From: Nocardia australiensis
GTDB taxonomy: Bacteria; Actinomycetota; Actinomycetes; Mycobacteriales; Mycobacteriaceae
NCBI RefSeq assembly: GCF_020733705.1
Contig: NZ_JAJFZM010000001.1
Span: forward strand, 2,666,001 to 2,730,000
Direction: 5' to 3'
Length of the DNA stretch: 64,000 nt
The translations under genes were made by a program, and so were the position numbers. Below the pieces are notes generated by a model. The model made no database searches, was not told the DNA's origin, and worked only from the letters and a program-made list of their open reading frames with translations. This document shows, piece after piece, positions 53,944 to 63,269 of the stretch. Position 1 is the first letter of the stretch, and each line of letters starts with the position of its first letter.

Positions 53944-53949
53944 GCGGTC

Positions 53950-54747
53950 ATGCAAAGACCACCGTTGGACGTGGAGCAGTTGCGGCGCGGTATCGACTCG
54001 CCCGGCCTGTCGTTCTTCTCCCACATCGATGTGGTGGAGTCGACCGGGTCCACCAATGCCGATCTGGTCGCACGGGCCGGTGAACCGGACATCGATCGCA
54101 GCGTGCTGCTTTCGGAGACCCAGGTGCACGGCCGTGGCAGGCATGCCCGCACCTGGGTGAGCCCGCCGCGCGCGCAGATTTCGATGTCGCTGCTCGTGCG
54201 GTTACCCGGTATCGACCCGGCACGGCTCGGGTGGCTGCCGCTGCTCACCGGCGTCGCGGTGGTGGACGCGCTGCGCGCCACCGCAGCGGTGGACGCGGTT
54301 CTCAAATGGCCCAACGATGTGCTGATCGATGGCCGCAAGGTCGCGGGCATTCTGGCCGAGGTCGCCGCGTCCGGTGCCGCACCGGCCATCGTGATCGGAG
54401 TCGGCCTGAATGTGAGCCTCACCGAGTCGGAACTGCCTGTGCCGCACGCTACTTCGCTGACGCTGTCGGGCGCCGCCGTCACCGACCGCACCGTGCTGGT
54501 CGGGTCGCTGCTTACCGAATTCGCCCGCCGGTTCACCGCATGGCGTGCAGCGGACTGGGCGACCACCGACCTGATCGCCGCGTACCGCGATCGTTGCGCC
54601 ACGATCGGTGCGCGGGTGCGCGCCGAGTTGCCGGGCGGGCAGACGCTGACCGGCACCGCCACCGACATCGACTCCGCAGGACGTCTGCTGATCGGTGATC
54701 AGGCGGTGTCGGCGGGCGACGTCACGCACCTGCGCGCCGACAGCTGA
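53950..54747 (+). CDS. birA: Biotin-[acetyl-CoA-carboxylase] ligase
   Basis: A 265-residue ligase that attaches biotin to the EAMKM lysine of biotin-dependent carboxylases such as AccA3. Motifs: STGSTNADLVARAG, GRGRHARTWVSPP (biotinyl-AMP loop), KWPNDVLIDGRKVAGIL and IGVGLNVS. There is no N-terminal HTH, so it is a monofunctional ligase and not a repressor. A short SH3-like C-terminal domain follows. Its place beside the carboxylase genes fits its substrate. Confidence 0.94.
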   Translation: MQRPPLDVEQLRRGIDSPGLSFFSHIDVVESTGSTNADLVARAGEPDIDRSVLLSETQVHGRGRHARTWVSPPRAQISMSLLVRLPGIDPARLGWLPLLTGVAVVDALRATAAVDAVLKWPNDVLIDGRKVAGILAEVAASGAAPAIVIGVGLNVSLTESELPVPHATSLTLSGAAVTDRTVLVGSLLTEFARRFTAWRAADWATTDLIAAYRDRCATIGARVRAELPGGQTLTGTATDIDSAGRLLIGDQAVSAGDVTHLRADS

Positions 54748-54778
54748 AAGCCGGGATCCCTTGCTGGATCCCGGCTTT
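54747..54778. terminator. Bidirectional terminator between birA and desA
   Basis: AAAGCCGGGATCC (54747-54759) pairs perfectly with GGATCCCGGCTTT (54766-54778), 13 bp with a 6-base loop, between two convergent genes. Confidence 0.9.
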
Positions 54779-54794
54779 CGTCCGGATGCCGGGC

Positions 54795-55748
54795 TCATAC
54801 CGGCTGGATGATTCCTTTCGCGGCTTCCCGCGCGAACATGCGATCGCGCTGTTCCTCGAACTTCAGCACGTCAGCGGACAACTTCACCAGGAAGGTGTCG
54901 AGATTCTCCCGTGCGGCCTCACCGCGTGGCCCGAAGTCGTTGCGCTCGAAGATGTTCCACTTCTTCAGTACTGGTTGCACCACTTCTTCGAGATGCTGGC
55001 GGAGATCGTAGATACCGTACTTGGCCATCATCGCGCCGTTGCGGCGGAAGTTCGGCATACCGTAACCGGGCATCACGAAGTTGGTCAGGATCATGGTGAT
55101 CGCCTCCATCGCCTGATCGGGGACGAGGTCGAGCCCGGCGGCGCACAGATTCCGGTAGAAGATCATGTGCAGGTTTTCGTCGGCGGCGACACGCTGCAAC
55201 ATGCGGTCGGCGACCGGGTCGTTGCAGACCCGGCCGGTATTGCGGTGGCTGACGCGGGTAGCGAGCTCCTGAAAGGTCACGTACGCGACATTGATCAGAA
55301 ATCCGCCCCAGTTGTCGGGTGAGTGGGCGCCCCTGGTCATGTGGATCATCCTGGCCTCTTCGAGAGCGACCGGGTCGACACCGCGGGTGACCACCAGGTA
55401 GTCGCGCATGACGATGCCGTGCCGGTTCTCCTCGGCGGTCCAGCGACCGACCCAGGTGCCCCAGGCGCCACTGGAAGAGAAGTTCTCCGAGATCTCCCGG
55501 TGGTAGGAGGGCAGATTGTCCTCGGTGAGCAGGTTGGTGATCATCGCCGCCTTGGCGACCTCGTTCAGCCTCGACTGTTCCGGAGCCCAGTCGGCACCAC
55601 CCATCGCCGCGAAATTGCGGCCCTGGTCCCAAGGGACGTAGTCGTGTGGGTGCCAGTCTTTCACCATCGAGAGGTGCCTGTTCAGATTCTGTTCGGCCAC
55701 CGGTTCGAGTTCGGTCAGGATTTCGAGCTGAGTCAGATCCTTGGTCAC
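54795..55748 (-). CDS. Acyl-ACP desaturase (DesA1-like)
   Basis: A 317-residue soluble di-iron desaturase that introduces double bases in acyl-ACP chains, in relatives for unsaturated or mycolic fatty acids. Iron ligands are in WTAEENRHG and ADENLHMIF, each an E/DExxH half of the four-helix bundle. NRHLSMVKDWHPHDYVPWD and ISHRNTG-like VSHRNTGRVCNDP match DesA1 of M. tuberculosis. Single gene between a strong terminator and the PH gene. Confidence 0.9.
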   Translation of the reverse strand: MTKDLTQLEILTELEPVAEQNLNRHLSMVKDWHPHDYVPWDQGRNFAAMGGADWAPEQSRLNEVAKAAMITNLLTEDNLPSYHREISENFSSSGAWGTWVGRWTAEENRHGIVMRDYLVVTRGVDPVALEEARMIHMTRGAHSPDNWGGFLINVAYVTFQELATRVSHRNTGRVCNDPVADRMLQRVAADENLHMIFYRNLCAAGLDLVPDQAMEAITMILTNFVMPGYGMPNFRRNGAMMAKYGIYDLRQHLEEVVQPVLKKWNIFERNDFGPRGEAARENLDTFLVKLSADVLKFEEQRDRMFAREAAKGIIQPV

Positions 55749-55940
55749 TTACGCCTCCACGGTCGTAATCGACATTTTGTCTAGCAGGACATGGTATTTC
55801 CGCAGGTAGAGCGTTCGTCGCTACGTCGAGCGGACAGAAACAGCATGCGGGTGAAAATCAGGTGCGCGAAACGTCTGCGCGAGGTGACGATTGTGCAGCA
55901 CGCCGTGCCCTGGTGTCCAGAATCCGGCGTCCGCACGCGG

Positions 55941-55946
55941 TAGGGT
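55941..55946 (+). promoter_or_regulatory. Probable -10 box (TAGGGT) of the PH-domain gene
   Basis: TAGGGT ends 6 bases before ATG 55953. Confidence 0.45.
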
Positions 55947-55952
55947 TCGGGC

Positions 55953-56513
55953 ATGGGTTATCCGGAGGAGGTGCTCGCGCCGGACGAGCAATTGATACTC
56001 CATCGTCATCCGCATTGGAAAATGCTGTTCTGGCCGGTTGTCACGCTCATCGTCGCCACCGCGCTCGCCGGTTTCCTCGGGGGGCTCGCTTGGCGGAACG
56101 CGGAGGAGACCACTCGGTCGATTCTGCTTGTGGTGATCCTCGTCGTTTGGCTTGCCATCCTCGGATGGCGTTGTGTCGCACCGGTTATCAGTTGGAAGTC
56201 GACGCATTTCATCGTGACCGACCGTCGGGTGCTCATCCGGCAGGGCGTGGTTACCCACACCGGGATCGATATCCCGATGAGTCGCATCTCGAGTGTGCAG
56301 TTCCGCCACGGTCTGTTCGACCGCCTGCTCGGTACCGGCACGCTGATCATCGGTTCGTCTTCGGATGAACCTCTCGAATACGACGACATCCCACAGGTCC
56401 AGCAGGTTCATTCGCTGCTGTATCGCCAGGTGTTCGAGCAATCGCAGGGTAATGGCGATCCGCGCTGGGACGACCGCGGTCGTCCGGGCGCCCCCAGCGG
56501 CGGCTACCGATGA
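55953..56513 (+). CDS. Bacterial PH (YdbS-like) membrane protein
   Basis: A 186-residue protein with two adjoining membrane spans (about 25-45 and 58-75) followed by a bPH2 domain: FIVTDRRVLIRQGVVTHTGI and PMSRISSVQFRHGLFDRLLG, then GTLIIGSSSDEP. Position and layout match M. tuberculosis Rv3278c. Function unknown. The C-terminal tail is hydrophilic. Confidence 0.82.
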   Translation: MGYPEEVLAPDEQLILHRHPHWKMLFWPVVTLIVATALAGFLGGLAWRNAEETTRSILLVVILVVWLAILGWRCVAPVISWKSTHFIVTDRRVLIRQGVVTHTGIDIPMSRISSVQFRHGLFDRLLGTGTLIIGSSSDEPLEYDDIPQVQQVHSLLYRQVFEQSQGNGDPRWDDRGRPGAPSGGYR

Positions 56514-56541
56514 CCTGCCAGGTGGCGGGCGCCCGGATCCG

Positions 56542-56547
56542 TAATCT
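56542..56547 (+). promoter_or_regulatory. Probable -10 box (TAATCT) of the second response regulator
   Basis: TAATCT ends 6 bases before ATG 56554. Confidence 0.5.
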
Positions 56548-56553
56548 GAGGCT

Positions 56554-57231
56554 ATGACCGCAGTACTACTGGCCGAAGACGACGAGGCCATCGCCGCGCC
56601 GCTGTCCCGAGCCCTGGGGCGGGAGGGGTATTCGGTGACGGTGGAGCGCATCGGACCGGCCGTGCTGCGCCGCGCGCTCGAGGGCAATCACGATCTGTTG
56701 ATTCTCGATCTCGGACTGCCGGGCATGGACGGGTTGGAAGTGTGCCGCCAGGTGCGGGCGCGTGGTGCCGACCTGGCCGTGCTGATGCTGACCGCGCGAA
56801 CCGACGAGGTGGACTTCGTGGTCGGGCTCGATGCGGGCGCCGACGATTACGTCGGCAAACCCTTCCGGCTTGCGGAATTGCTGGCCCGGGTGCGAGCCTT
56901 GTTGCGGCGCAGCGGAATCGGTGATGACGTCGTAGAGGTCGGCGGTATCCGGCTCGAACCCGCCGCCCGCCGGGTGCTGGTCAACGGCGTCGAAATCGGT
57001 TTGGCCAACAAGGAATACGAACTGCTGAAGGTACTGATCGATCGTGCGGGGCAGGTGGTGGCGCGCGAGACGATTCTGCGCGAGGTGTGGGGGGACGCCG
57101 AATTGCGCGGTTCCAAAACCTTGGACATGCATATGTCGTGGCTGCGTCGCAAGATCGGGGACGAGGGGCCGATGGCCGAGCGGCGCATCGTCACCGTCCG
57201 CGGGGTCGGCTTCCGGCTGAACACGGACTGA
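56554..57231 (+). CDS. OmpR-family response regulator
   Basis: A 225-residue regulator with phospho-Asp52 in LILDLGLPGMDG, DDYVGKPFRLAEL with conserved Lys, and a winged-helix output domain (LANKEYELLKVLIDRAGQVV to TVRGVGFRLN). The sensor kinase gene begins one base after the stop. It differs clearly from the other pair in the window, so the two systems are not recent duplicates. Confidence 0.92.
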   Translation: MTAVLLAEDDEAIAAPLSRALGREGYSVTVERIGPAVLRRALEGNHDLLILDLGLPGMDGLEVCRQVRARGADLAVLMLTARTDEVDFVVGLDAGADDYVGKPFRLAELLARVRALLRRSGIGDDVVEVGGIRLEPAARRVLVNGVEIGLANKEYELLKVLIDRAGQVVARETILREVWGDAELRGSKTLDMHMSWLRRKIGDEGPMAERRIVTVRGVGFRLNTD

Positions 57232-57232
57232 C

Positions 57233-58546
57233 GTGCGCCGCAGAATTCTGCGCTCCATCCTCGCCGTGCTGACCATCACCACGGTGGTGCTCGGCGTGCC
57301 CCTCATCTACACCGCCTGGCTGTGGGTCGAAGACATCACCCGCAAAGATCTGGAGAGCAGGCTGGAGCGAATCGCGTCGGAGATCATCTCCCAGGAAGAC
57401 AGCGATGGAATCGTGCTCGGTGAACTCGATACCCGATCCTTTCGGCCGTTGATACCCGAGGACGGCAAGCTCACCATCATCTACCCGGCTCCGCGTGACA
57501 ATGCCTCACGTCTCGACATCGGTGCGGACCAGGTGCGGGATCCGTTGGTGGAGTCGCTGTCGATGGGTACCGAGGGATCTTTACGTCTCGAGGTGCCCTC
57601 GGGACCGATGCATCTGCGGCAGCAGCAGGCTGTCGGCGTTGTCGGTTTCGCCGTCCTCGCCTCGCTCGGTGCCGCGGTCTCGGTGGCGATGATCACCGCC
57701 CGCCGGGTGGCCGATCCGCTGCGCGATGTCGCCGCGAGGGCAGCGCGGCTCGCGATGGGCGATTTTCGGCCGGACCCACGCAGGCATGGCATCTCCGAAT
57801 TGGATCGAGTCTCGGACGTACTCGATTCGGCGACGGTGGAAATCTCGGGCCGCTTACAGCGCGAACACGCACTCGTCGCCGATGTATCGCATCAACTGCG
57901 CAGCAGGCTGACCGCGGTGCGGCTGCGGCTCGACGAATTGTCCACCCACTCCGACCCGGCTGTGGTGCACGAAGCCGAGGAGGCGATGGCGCAGGTCGAC
58001 CGGTTGACCGACGCGATCGACGATCTGGTCCGCGCCTCCCGGGACGAGGACGCCGCCGATCGCGACCCGGTACCGGTGATGGAGGAATTGCGCGGCGTCG
58101 TCGACGAGTGGACGCACCCGTTCACCGAGGCCGGGCGGATACTTCGGCTGGTTGGTGACGACTCGTTGCGCGCGCCGATCACCGGTTCGAGGCTGCGTGA
58201 GGCGGCGGCGGTGCTGGTCGACAATGCGCTCATGCACGGTGGTGGCACCTGCACGGTTTCGGTTCGCACCGTGCGCACCGTGAGCGACAGGCAGCCGTTG
58301 GTGGTGGTGGAGATCGCCGACGAGGGCGAAGGCGTGCGCGATGAGCTCGCCCCGCACATCTTCGATCGAGGCTTCTCCGCCGGCGGATCGACCGGTGTCG
58401 GTTTGGCCTTGGCGAGGGCGTTGATAGAGGCTGATGGTGGCCGGTTGGAACTGCAACGGCGCCGGCCCGCGTTGTTCGCGATGTTCCTCGGATCGAGCGC
58501 GTCGTCGCGGCCGTCAAATGGCGCGCAGGTCCCGGAGCCGCGCTGA
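57233..58546 (+). CDS. Two-component sensor histidine kinase
   Basis: A 437-residue kinase: membrane span at about 10-30, an extracytoplasmic part of about 100 residues, a second span at about 133-156, HAMP-like linker (RRVADPLRDVAARAARLAMGDF), His220 in DVSHQLRSRLTAVRL, N-box VLVDNALMHGGG, G1 DEGEGV and G2 STGVGLALA. The H-box has Ser-Arg-Leu where many kinases have Thr-Pro-Leu, as in the CutS/CseC-like group. GTG start right after the regulator gene. Confidence 0.9.
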   Translation: MRRRILRSILAVLTITTVVLGVPLIYTAWLWVEDITRKDLESRLERIASEIISQEDSDGIVLGELDTRSFRPLIPEDGKLTIIYPAPRDNASRLDIGADQVRDPLVESLSMGTEGSLRLEVPSGPMHLRQQQAVGVVGFAVLASLGAAVSVAMITARRVADPLRDVAARAARLAMGDFRPDPRRHGISELDRVSDVLDSATVEISGRLQREHALVADVSHQLRSRLTAVRLRLDELSTHSDPAVVHEAEEAMAQVDRLTDAIDDLVRASRDEDAADRDPVPVMEELRGVVDEWTHPFTEAGRILRLVGDDSLRAPITGSRLREAAAVLVDNALMHGGGTCTVSVRTVRTVSDRQPLVVVEIADEGEGVRDELAPHIFDRGFSAGGSTGVGLALARALIEADGGRLELQRRRPALFAMFLGSSASSRPSNGAQVPEPR

Positions 58547-58574
58547 GATCCGGTTCGGCCGGTGACGTTTCGGT

Positions 58575-59117
58575 TCAGGTGTGTCCCAGTCGCTCTTCAC
58601 CGATCAGATCCTCGAATTCCTCGACGATCTGAGTCATTTCGTCCGGGAACACCCAGCGGCGCATCGACCAGAAGCGGAATGCCATCTGCAGGAGATTGCC
58701 GATAATGAACGCGCTGACGAAGTCGGCGATGTTCTCGACGGAGAAGCTCACATTCGGCTGCCGCAGATCGAAGACATAACTCGACACCCACAGCGGCACG
58801 AAGGCGAGGACCACGCCGATACCGCTGACCACGAAGAACAGCAATGCCTCGTGATGACGCTCCCGGCCGCCGCGATTCTTGAACGACCATTCGCGGTTGA
58901 GGATGTAGGACGCGATCACGGCGATAACGCCGGAAATGATCTTGGCCGTAACCGGTTTCGTGTCCAGCACCGTCCACTTCAGGCCGTAGAAAATCCCGCT
59001 GTCGATGATGAACGTGGTCGCGCCGACGATGGCGAATTTGATCAGTTCATGGTGCCGGTATGCGATTTCCCGCATCGGCTGGGGCAGGACGCTGACCACG
59101 TCGTCGACGAATGACAC
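58575..59117 (-). CDS. GtrA-family membrane protein
   Basis: A 180-residue protein from GTG 59117 with four membrane spans (about 28-47, 55-75, 92-115 and 130-150) and the GtrA signature KFAIVGATTFIIDSGIFYGL. GtrA proteins are thought to flip polyprenyl-linked sugars for cell-wall glycan decoration. Position between the PH gene and purK matches Rv3277. Divergent from purK. Alternative starts lie further upstream. Confidence 0.85.
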   Translation of the reverse strand: MSFVDDVVSVLPQPMREIAYRHHELIKFAIVGATTFIIDSGIFYGLKWTVLDTKPVTAKIISGVIAVIASYILNREWSFKNRGGRERHHEALLFFVVSGIGVVLAFVPLWVSSYVFDLRQPNVSFSVENIADFVSAFIIGNLLQMAFRFWSMRRWVFPDEMTQIVEEFEDLIGEERLGHT

Positions 59118-59156
59118 AAGGTCAGAGTGTACCGGTACCAATGTTTGCCACCCGAC

Positions 59157-60374
59157 ATGACAAGATTGCACGACGTGAGGTCCTTCGATCCGTCAGTTAT
59201 GCCAACCGTCACCATGGTCGGTGGTGGCCAACTCGCGCGGATGACGCACCAGGCGGCTATCGCGCTCGGTCAGCGGCTGCGGGTGCTCGCCGAGAACCCC
59301 GACGATCCGGCCGCGCAGGTCAGCCCCGAGGTAGTGCTCGGCAGTCACAGCGACCTGACCGCGTTGCGCAAGGCGGCTGTCGGATCGCATGCGCTGACCT
59401 TCGACCACGAGCACGTGCCTACCGAGCACCTGCGGGCGCTGGTCGCCGAGGGCGTGAACGTGCAGCCGCCGCCGCAGGCGCTGATCTATGCGCAGGACAA
59501 GCTCGCCATGCGCACGAAGCTGTCGGAGCTCGGACTGCCGGTGCCCGCCTTCACCCAGGTGACGGCACCGGCCGACGCGGTGGCATTCGGTGCCGAGCAC
59601 GGCTGGCCGATCGTGCTCAAGGCGGTGCGGGGCGGCTACGACGGACGTGGCGTCTGGATGCCGGAGTCCGCGGCCGAGGCCGAGGAGATCGTGACCGATC
59701 AACTCGCGCACGGCGTCGCACTGCTCGCCGAGGCGAAGGTGGATTTGCAGCGGGAACTGTCGGCGATGGTGGCCCGCTCGCCCTACGGTCAGGCCGCGAC
59801 CTGGCCGGTGGTGGAGACGGTGCAGCGCAACGGCCAGTGCGCGGTGGTGATCGCGCCCGCGCCCGGACTATCGGAGAATCTTGCCACCCAGGCCGAAACA
59901 ATGGCTTTGAACCTGGCGAATGGATTGGGCGTCGTCGGTGCGATGGCCGTGGAACTGTTCGAGACCCACGACGGCACCCTGTTGGTGAACGAACTGGCGA
60001 TGCGCCCGCACAACTCCGGACACTGGGGCATGGACGGCGCGCGCACCGGTCAGTTCGAACAGCACCTGCGCGCCGTGCTCGACTATCCCCTCGGCGATAC
60101 CACTCCGCTGGTCCCGGTCACCGTGATGGCGAATATTCTCGGCGCCGCCGAGGCGCCCGCCATGTCGATGGACGAGCGGCTACACCACCTCTTCGCCAGA
60201 ATTCCCGACGCGAAGGTGCACCTATACGGCAAGAGCGAACGCCCGAACCGCAAGATCGGGCATATCAACGTGCTCGGCGACGATGTCGCTGTGGTGCGGG
60301 AAAAGGCTGAGCGTGCGGCACATTGGATGTCGTGCGCGGTATGGACCGACGGATGGGATCCCCACGGTGAGTAA
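59157..60374 (+). CDS. purK: N5-carboxyaminoimidazole ribonucleotide synthase
   Basis: A 405-residue ATP-grasp enzyme of purine synthesis that converts AIR, ATP and bicarbonate to N5-CAIR. The N-terminal [22 protein letters not shown]-grasp [15 protein letters not shown] and [17 protein letters not shown] are diagnostic. ATG 59157 is chosen; ATG 59199 nearer the conserved core is also possible. purE starts inside its last codons. Confidence 0.93.
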   Translation: MTRLHDVRSFDPSVMPTVTMVGGGQLARMTHQAAIALGQRLRVLAENPDDPAAQVSPEVVLGSHSDLTALRKAAVGSHALTFDHEHVPTEHLRALVAEGVNVQPPPQALIYAQDKLAMRTKLSELGLPVPAFTQVTAPADAVAFGAEHGWPIVLKAVRGGYDGRGVWMPESAAEAEEIVTDQLAHGVALLAEAKVDLQRELSAMVARSPYGQAATWPVVETVQRNGQCAVVIAPAPGLSENLATQAETMALNLANGLGVVGAMAVELFETHDGTLLVNELAMRPHNSGHWGMDGARTGQFEQHLRAVLDYPLGDTTPLVPVTVMANILGAAEAPAMSMDERLHHLFARIPDAKVHLYGKSERPNRKIGHINVLGDDVAVVREKAERAAHWMSCAVWTDGWDPHGE

Positions 60375-60867
60375 CCCGTTAGTAGGCTTGATCATGGGCA
60401 GCGATTCCGATTGGCCGACCATGGAGGCCGCCGCGGAAGCCTTGGCGGAGTTCGGGATTCGCTTCGAGGTGGGTGTCGTCTCCGCCCATCGGACCCCGCA
60501 GCGCATGCTCGATTACGCGCGCGAGGCCGCGGGCCGCGGCCTGCGGGTGATCATCGCGGGCGCGGGTGGCGCCGCACATCTGCCCGGCATGGTCGCCTCG
60601 GCCACCGCCCTGCCGGTCATCGGCGTCCCCGTTCCCCTCAAATACCTCGACGGCATGGACTCGCTGCTGTCCATTGTGCAAATGCCCGCAGGCGTCCCGG
60701 TGGCGACAGTCTCCATCGGTGGCGCCCGCAACGCCGGTCTCCTCGCGGTCCGGATCCTCGCCGCCGCCGACCCGGACCTGCGCACGCGCATGGAAAAGTT
60801 CCAGGCCGGTCTGGAGGAGATGGTGCGGGAAAAGGACAACGCACTGCGCGCCAAGCTGCTGGGCTAG
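60367..60867 (+). CDS. purE: N5-CAIR mutase
   Basis: A 166-residue class I PurE that converts N5-CAIR to [18 protein letters not shown] at the start, [11 protein letters not shown] with the catalytic His, and [14 protein letters not shown] are present. GTG 60367 overlaps purK by 8 bases (GTGAGTAA), showing translational coupling in the order of the pathway. Confidence 0.94.
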   Translation: MSNPLVGLIMGSDSDWPTMEAAAEALAEFGIRFEVGVVSAHRTPQRMLDYAREAAGRGLRVIIAGAGGAAHLPGMVASATALPVIGVPVPLKYLDGMDSLLSIVQMPAGVPVATVSIGGARNAGLLAVRILAAADPDLRTRMEKFQAGLEEMVREKDNALRAKLLG

Positions 60868-60871
60868 TCCC

Positions 60872-61537
60872 GTGGCTCACGATGCGGATGACGCGGCGCG
60901 GTTCCGGCTGACCGTGGTGGATCAGGCGCTGCGCTTATTCGCCGAACAGGGGTACGAAGCGACGAGTGTCGATGAGATCGCCGAGGCTGCCGGGATTTCG
61001 CGGCGGACGTTCTTTCGGCAGTTCCGGTCGAAAGAGGATGTGATCTTCGCCGATCACGAGTTCCAGTTGGCGCTGGCCGCGGAGTTCTTGACGCAGGCGC
61101 GGGGGGATCCGTGGGAGGTCGTGTGCGCCGCGGTGGTGCAGGTGTTCGAGCGGTTCACGCAGTTGCGTGAGATCGCGCAGCGGCGGTATCGGGTGGTGCG
61201 GCAGGTGCCCGCGCTGCGGGAGCGCGAGATCGTGACGGTGTTCCGCTACGAGCGGCTGTTCACCGACTATCTGCGCGATCGGCTGCCCGACGCGCCGGAT
61301 TTGGCGCGGGTGCAGTTCACCGCGACGGTGACCGCGACGCACAACTATTTGTTGCGACGGATGGTGCGCGGTGAATCCGATGCGGGGGCGGCGGACCTGC
61401 GGGTCGAGCTGGCCGCGATACCGCGCGGCGCCGCCGGCGGGTCCGGCGCGGATGAATTGGTGGTCGCGGTTTTCCCGAGGGACATGCCGCCGCGACAGAT
61501 CGCCGATCTTGTGACGCAGCGGCTGGGTAGTCTGTGA
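60872..61537 (+). CDS. TetR-family regulator
   Basis: A 221-residue regulator with an N-terminal HTH (ALRLFAEQGYEATSVDEIAE, then ISRRTFFRQFRSKEDVIFAD) and a helical ligand domain. GTG 60872 begins 4 bp after purE, so it is probably co-transcribed with purKE. fadE25 follows 155 bp later and could be a target, since TetR proteins often control acyl-CoA dehydrogenases. Confidence 0.87.
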   Translation: MAHDADDAARFRLTVVDQALRLFAEQGYEATSVDEIAEAAGISRRTFFRQFRSKEDVIFADHEFQLALAAEFLTQARGDPWEVVCAAVVQVFERFTQLREIAQRRYRVVRQVPALREREIVTVFRYERLFTDYLRDRLPDAPDLARVQFTATVTATHNYLLRRMVRGESDAGAADLRVELAAIPRGAAGGSGADELVVAVFPRDMPPRQIADLVTQRLGSL

Positions 61538-61692
61538 ACGCCGCCAGCGTGGTGACACTCGGTGCCATGGTGTAACTGCACTTGACGTCGATAGTTGCGC
61601 GTATACTCGAAGTCGATCTGGCACTGAGTGCCGACGTGCTGACAGTTCTGGCGAACGCAGCGATCACGACCCGACGACCAGGAGCGTGCCCC

Positions 61693-62853
61693 ATGGCGGG
61701 AAACCCCGATTTCAAACTGTTCCAACTCGAGGACTTCCACGACGAACTGCGTGCGGCTATCCGCGGGCTGGCGGAGAAAGAGATCGCTCCGCACGCGAAG
61801 GACGTCGACGGCAGCGCTCGCTTCCCCGACGAGGCGGTCGCCGCGCTGACCGCCGCGGGCTTCAATGCGGTGCACGTGCCGGAGGCGTACGGCGGTCAGG
61901 GTGCGGACTCGGTAGCCACCTGCATCGTCATCGAGGAGGTCGCGCGTGTCTGCGGTTCGTCTTCGCTGATCCCAGCGGTCAACAAGCTCGGCACCATGGG
62001 CCTGATCCTCAACGGCTCCGAGGAGCTCAAGAAGAAGGTGCTGGCGGACATCGTCAACGGCGAAATGGCGTCCTACGCACTGTCCGAGCGGGAGGCGGGC
62101 TCCGACGCCGCGAGCATGCGCACTCGCGCCAAACGCGACGGCGACGACTGGGTCCTCAACGGCTCCAAGTGCTGGATCACCAACGGTGGCAAGTCTTCCT
62201 GGTACACCGTCATGGCGGTATCCGACGCCGAGAAGGGCGCCAACGGCATCTCGGCGTTCCTGGTACACAAGGACGACGAGGGCTTCGTGGTCGGCCCGCT
62301 GGAGCATAAGCTCGGCATCAAGGGATCGCCCACCGCGGAGCTGTACTTCGAGAACTGTCGCATCCCGGGTGATCGCATCGTCGGCGAGCCGGGGACCGGC
62401 TTCAAGACGGCGCTACAAACCCTCGACCACACCCGCCCGACCATCGGTGCGCAGGCTGTGGGTATCGCGCAGGGCGCGCTGGACGCCGCGATCGCCTACA
62501 CCAAGGACCGCAAACAGTTCGGCACCGCGATCGCCGACTTCCAGAACACCCAGTTCATGCTCGCCGATATGGCGATGAAGATCGAGGCCGCCCGCCTCAT
62601 GGTCTACACCTCGGCCGCCCGCGCCGAGCGTGGTGAGAAGAACCTCGGCTTCATCTCCGCCGCCGCCAAGTGCTTCGCCTCCGACGTGGCCATGGAGGTC
62701 ACCACCAATGCCGTCCAGCTCTTCGGCGGCGCGGGCTATACCACCGACTTCCCGGTCGAGCGGATGATGCGTGACGCCAAAATTACCCAGATCTACGAGG
62801 GCACCAACCAGATCCAGCGTGTCGTGATGTCGCGCGCGCTGCTCAGAGGCTGA
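61693..62853 (+). CDS. fadE25: Acyl-CoA dehydrogenase FadE25
   Basis: A 386-residue FAD enzyme that makes the first double bond in acyl-CoA beta-oxidation. Signatures: ALSEREAGSDAASMRTRA and KQFGTAIADFQNTQFMLADM, the C-terminal QLFGGAGYTTDFPVERMMRDAK, and catalytic Glu in QIYEGTNQIQR. ATG 61693 has homology from its first residues. Closed by a terminator with a T-run. Confidence 0.94.
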   Translation: MAGNPDFKLFQLEDFHDELRAAIRGLAEKEIAPHAKDVDGSARFPDEAVAALTAAGFNAVHVPEAYGGQGADSVATCIVIEEVARVCGSSSLIPAVNKLGTMGLILNGSEELKKKVLADIVNGEMASYALSEREAGSDAASMRTRAKRDGDDWVLNGSKCWITNGGKSSWYTVMAVSDAEKGANGISAFLVHKDDEGFVVGPLEHKLGIKGSPTAELYFENCRIPGDRIVGEPGTGFKTALQTLDHTRPTIGAQAVGIAQGALDAAIAYTKDRKQFGTAIADFQNTQFMLADMAMKIEAARLMVYTSAARAERGEKNLGFISAAAKCFASDVAMEVTTNAVQLFGGAGYTTDFPVERMMRDAKITQIYEGTNQIQRVVMSRALLRG

Positions 62854-62868
62854 GTACCCAAAACCGAC

Positions 62869-62907
62869 GGGTGGTCCGGAAAATCCCCCGGACCACCCTA
62901 TTTTTTT
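62869..62907 (+). terminator. Rho-independent terminator of fadE25
   Basis: GGGTGGTCCGG (62869-62879) pairs with CCGGACCACCC (62888-62898), followed by TATTTTTTT. The clearest intrinsic terminator in the window. Confidence 0.95.
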
Positions 62908-63269
62908 GGGACCGGACAAACGTTCCTAAGAGATTCAAATCCGTTCGGTTGTTCTATTGTGTCCAAATTGATGCACTTCGGGCATGCGGCTAACAATTGG
63001 TAACGCAAATTATGGGGCCGCCAGTTTTGTCAGTGAAGATGGGTAAATGAGTACCGGATTGCCCGAGTGATTCGACATCAGTGATGAGTCAACGCTCTTG
63101 AGCTACCTTATCTGGGCTTGACCTGGTCTTATGCATTTCTGTGCTCGAAGATTGAAATTTGTACTCGGATTATTGAACCATTGCCCCGGTGATGCACGTA
63201 GCTCATTGCGTATAGGAATCGATGCTACGAGGGTAGATACTTGAACCTCGAGCGTAATGAGGTGAGTTT
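62908..63269. other. AT-richer gap before the DUF6875-like gene
   Basis: About 360 bp with noticeably lower GC than the flanking core genes and no convincing ORF or RNA gene. It must carry the promoter of the last gene. The change in composition right after fadE25 suggests the start of an acquired segment. Confidence 0.55.
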